Origin: Oscillospiraceae bacterium
Lineage (GTDB): Bacteria; Bacillota; Clostridia; Oscillospirales; Ruminococcaceae
NCBI GenBank assembly: GCA_017451665.1
Contig: JAFTNX010000169.1
Location: 1-15,069 of the forward strand
Length of the DNA: 15,069 nt
Direction of reading: 5' to 3'
In this document: positions 12,842 through 15,069 of the stretch, piece after piece
How the letters are laid out: the number at the start of each line of letters is the position of its first letter
How positions within the stretch are numbered: position 1 is the first letter of the stretch
Position numbers and translations under genes: made by a program
Notes under the pieces: model-generated
What the model saw: the letters and a program-made list of their open reading frames with translations, nothing else
Databases searched by the model: none
Told to the model about the DNA's origin: nothing

Positions 12842-13105
12842 TCACAGGTTCATAATCCGTTTGAAAATCATCTCGAAAAACTCGTTTAAGTTTGTAATCA
12901 TCCACGAGCCACACACGAGAAGAATAATTGCGATAACAAGTAATTTCGGCACAAAAGTCAGCGTCTGCTCGTGAATCTGTGTTGCAGCCTGAAAGATTGC
13001 AACCACAAGACCTATAAGAATACTTGCTATAAGTATTGGTCCTGCCAGTTTAAGCGAGAGCACAAGTGCCTCGTGAAAAATATTTATAACATCTCCCGCA
13101 CTCAC
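12842..13105 (-). CDS. fliQ: Flagellar export gate protein FliQ (GTG start)
   Basis: A small two-helix membrane protein of the export channel. At 87 residues it matches the family length, with hydrophobic helices at about 15-38 and 52-73. Typical motifs are the turn around LAGPILIASILIGLVVAIFQ (20-39) followed by ATQIHEQTLTFVPKL, corresponding to the ATQIqEQTL element of FliQ. The start is GTG at 13105, with a strong AAGGAGG eight bases upstream; the only internal Met is near the C terminus. It lies 31 bases after fliP and ten before fliR. Confidence 0.97.
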   Translation of the reverse strand: MSAGDVINIFHEALVLSLKLAGPILIASILIGLVVAIFQAATQIHEQTLTFVPKLLVIAIILLVCGSWMITNLNEFFEMIFKRIMNL

Positions 13106-13136
13106 GGCGTCAGCCTCCTTTTTAAAAAATTTAAAA

Positions 13137-13931
13137 TCACCTGAAGCCTGCTATCAGCGCTTCGATAAGCAAATTCCAGCCATCAACAAGTACAAACAGC
13201 ATCAGTTTAAACGGCAAAGCAATTGTTGTTGGTGGAAGCATAACCATACCCATTGACATAAGGGTTGAAGAAACGATAATATCGATTATCAGGAAAGGTA
13301 TGTAAAGCAAAAATCCAATCATAAACGCTCTTTTAAGTTCGCTTGTAATAAATGACGGGATAATTACCACCATACTGAGGTCCTTAAGGTCCTCCTGTGA
13401 TTCGATTGTAGAAACGTCCACAAGCTCTTCTGATTCAGCGAGAGAAAGGAACAAATCCAAATCCTCTTCGTAAATCTGTCTGAGCATAAATTCCTTAAGT
13501 GGAACGCCTGCCTGTTTTATCGCTTCCGTCTGTGAAATTTCGCCTTTTTTAAGTGGGTCATAGGCAACATCCTTGATTTCGCCGATAACAGGCCACATAA
13601 TAAATATTGTCATAAAAAGCGAAAGTCCCACGATGACCTGGTTAGGCGGTGAAGACTGAGTTCCGATAGCACTTCTCAAAAAGGAGAAGGATATTATAAG
13701 TCTTGTAAAGGAAGTCATTACAAGAAGAAGGGAAGGCAGCAATGCAAGCATTGCAAGCAGGAAGAGCAAATCAAGTGCACTTGTTCCTGCGTCTGCCTCA
13801 CCCGAATCAATACCTACCTGAATAGACGCTGCGTCAGCAGTAATTACAGAAATACTGATAAGCAGAGTACAGAGAATTATCCCCACAACAAGCTGAAGAA
13901 TATTCTTTTTGATATTAGCCTTCTTCTGCAT
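13137..13931 (-). CDS. fliP: Flagellar export gate protein FliP
   Basis: This core membrane subunit forms the central export pore with FliQ and FliR. The 264 residues begin with a lysine-rich, hydrophobic signal peptide (1-35, likely cleaved after a motif ending ADA), usual for FliP. Four membrane segments follow: about 54-74, 98-118, 203-223 and 240-262. Signature stretches are LLLVMTSFTRLIISFSFLR (68-86), SSPPNQVIVGL (93-103) and VIIPSFITSELKRAF (189-203). It overlaps the end of fliO by 17 bases, and GGAGG lies nine bases before its ATG inside fliO, so translation is probably coupled. Confidence 0.97.
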   Translation of the reverse strand: MQKKANIKKNILQLVVGIILCTLLISISVITADAASIQVGIDSGEADAGTSALDLLFLLAMLALLPSLLLVMTSFTRLIISFSFLRSAIGTQSSPPNQVIVGLSLFMTIFIMWPVIGEIKDVAYDPLKKGEISQTEAIKQAGVPLKEFMLRQIYEEDLDLFLSLAESEELVDVSTIESQEDLKDLSMVVIIPSFITSELKRAFMIGFLLYIPFLIIDIIVSSTLMSMGMVMLPPTTIALPFKLMLFVLVDGWNLLIEALIAGFR

Positions 13932-14310
13932 CGTGGTTGTCCTCCGTCTGATTCTTCTTAGTTAATTTTTCCTTGGTAACCCTTCTTAAAGCGTCTGTAA
14001 AACTCATTGTTTCCACAGCCTCTTCTTCAGGGAATTCGTTATTAAGCATATCCTCAGAAAGCTCTGTGATAAGTGAAATATTCTGTGGGGTAGCACCTAA
14101 AAGGAGGCATTTCCCGGCTGTTTTTACTATCATAAGCTGTCTGTCAGGGCCTATTGCAACAGTTTCAAGCACTTTAAGGTTTTTAAACTGTTTACCCTTT
14201 ACGCTATATCTTTTTCCGATGAATTTGGTTGTGATATAAGCGAGGTACAAAATCCCCACAAACATCACAAGCACAACTATCACCGAAAGAATACTTTTAA
14301 AAAGTTCCAT
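13915..14310 (-). CDS. fliO: Flagellar biosynthesis protein FliO
   Basis: FliO is a small, poorly conserved membrane protein that helps assemble the FliP ring. With the ATG at 14310 it has 131 residues: one membrane helix (about 5-27) and a cytoplasmic FliO/FliZ-type domain with LKVLETVAIGPDRQLMIVK followed by LLLGATPQNISLI. The tail is acidic and charged. A longer frame beginning with TTG at 14346 exists, but the ATG is preferred: it follows the fliY stop by one base, has AAAAGG at a suitable distance, and places the helix near the N terminus. Its end overlaps fliP by 17 bases. Confidence 0.92.
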   Translation of the reverse strand: MELFKSILSVIVVLVMFVGILYLAYITTKFIGKRYSVKGKQFKNLKVLETVAIGPDRQLMIVKTAGKCLLLGATPQNISLITELSEDMLNNEFPEEEAVETMSFTDALRRVTKEKLTKKNQTEDNHDAEEG

Positions 14311-14311
14311 T

Positions 14312-15069
14312 TTAGTTTTCCTTTTCGCCCACTTCTCTGTTAACAAGCTCGGTAATTCTTACACCAAAGTTATCATCAATAACAACAACGTCGCCTCTTG
14401 CGATAAGCTGTCCGTTTACGATAATATCAACAGGTGCGCCTGCCTGCTTGTCAATCGGAATAACAGTACCCTGAGTAAATGCAAGAATATCCTTCATTTT
14501 TCTCTTGGTCTTACCGATTTCAACAGAAACATTAAGTGGAACGTCCATAAGCAGGTCCATGTTTCCGTTTGTAAGTGGAGCCATCATTCCGTTATTGATT
14601 GGATTATCGTTAAAATCAGGGAATTTTGATGCTCTCACGTTTACTGGTGGATTTGAAAATCTGCTTGGTTTCATCTGAGGCTGCTGATAAGCTGCCTGCT
14701 GAGGTGCAGCTGCCATCTGTGGAGCTGCCTGCTGTGGGTATCCCTGAGGAGCAGCCATCTGCTGTGGTGCAGCCTCATTTACAGGTTCTTTAATTCCCTT
14801 TCTGTTGCCACTGCTCAAATCAGAAATACAATCAGCAAATTCCTCATCGAACACATAAACAAACTTACCCTTAAGCATACTTCCGAAGCTGAACTGGAAG
14901 CTGTCAGAAATAACGTAGTCAACCACTGAACAATCAAGCTCTCTTGCGATTGTATCTGAATTTTCAAACATACAGATATCAGAAATTCTGATATTTATCT
15001 GTGCGCCAAAGAACTCTGAAAGCTTAAGTGCAAACTCGTTACACATCTGGTTGATGATTTCCTTGAGCA
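14312..15069 (-). CDS. fliY: Flagellar motor switch protein FliY/FliN (N terminus beyond the window)
   Basis: The reading frame is open through the right edge, so the true start is outside; about 251 codons are visible. The C-terminal 75 residues form a FliN/SpoA domain (MDVPLNVSVEIGKTKRKMKD, then GAPVDIIVNGQLIARGDVVV and FGVRITELV), part of the C-ring that binds the export apparatus and sets rotation. Before it lies a Gln/Pro/Ala-rich linker and, at the edge, a piece resembling the second half of the CheC-like domain of FliY. That piece includes EIIN, matching the ExxN catalytic motif of CheC/CheX/FliY CheY-P phosphatases. The FliN part is certain; the FliY assignment is likely. No cheY gene lies between it and fliO, unlike in Bacillus. 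Confidence 0.88.
   Translation of the reverse strand, partial: LKEIINQMCNEFALKLSEFFGAQINIRISDICMFENSDTIARELDCSVVDYVISDSFQFSFGSMLKGKFVYVFDEEFADCISDLSSGNRKGIKEPVNEAAPQQMAAPQGYPQQAAPQMAAAPQQAAYQQPQMKPSRFSNPPVNVRASKFPDFNDNPINNGMMAPLTNGNMDLLMDVPLNVSVEIGKTKRKMKDILAFTQGTVIPIDKQAGAPVDIIVNGQLIARGDVVVIDDNFGVRITELVNREVGEKEN

Noticed and set aside
13915..14346. Longer fliO beginning at TTG 14346
   Set aside because: It would overlap fliY by 35 bases, whereas the ATG at 14310 has a ribosome site and sits right after the fliY stop.
1..15069. CRISPR array, tRNA/rRNA gene, insertion sequence, phage or defence genes
   Set aside because: No repeat-spacer pattern, cloverleaf-like sequence, transposase or terminal repeats were seen; the genes are ordinary flagellar and glycolytic families.

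Overview
The window is a compact flagellar gene cluster, all on the minus strand. It suggests an anaerobic, motile, Gram-positive Firmicute of the Clostridia, possibly Oscillospirales/Ruminococcaceae-like; that finer placement is only an impression. The evidence is a FliY-type switch protein (a CheC-like remnant fused to a FliN domain), the order fliY-fliO-fliP-fliQ-fliR-flhB-flhA, a SigD/FliA-type sigma factor, a FlhO/FlhP-like pair, a YlqG/YlqH-like pair, purine-rich AGGAGG ribosome sites and moderately low GC.

In the direction of transcription (right to left), fliY enters cut off at the right edge. It is followed by fliO, fliP, fliQ, fliR, flhB and flhA, the export gate of the flagellar type III secretion system. 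Next come fliA (sigma-28), two rod proteins (FlgF/FlgG family), a 745-residue Gln/Asn-rich protein with a FliK-like C-terminal region, a 102-residue stand-alone copy of the FlhB cytoplasmic domain, and a YcgR-like PilZ protein. Gaps are at most 36 bases and three junctions overlap, so 15069 to 3323 reads as part of one long operon. No terminator is recognisable at its end.

A 323-base non-coding stretch (3000-3322) separates the operon from a flagellin gene (1800-2999). It holds a sigma-28-like promoter, an inverted repeat around the -35 element and a roughly 230-nt leader with several consecutive hairpins. GGA motifs lie in one hairpin loop and at the Shine-Dalgarno site, an arrangement like CsrA-controlled flagellin leaders. 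Flagellin ends at a clear bidirectional terminator (about 1712-1745). Beyond it pyruvate kinase (184-1605) has its own sigma-A promoter and is a separate metabolic unit. The left 183 bases hold only inverted repeats.

Functionally, the operon builds the switch, export gate and rod, and makes the sigma factor that would then activate flagellin; the PilZ protein would link motor output to c-di-GMP. No mobile element, CRISPR array, tRNA or clearly new multi-gene system is visible. The points most worth checking are the flagellin leader, the run of non-ATG starts in fliQ-fliR-flhB-flhA, and the FliK-like / FlhB-domain pair.
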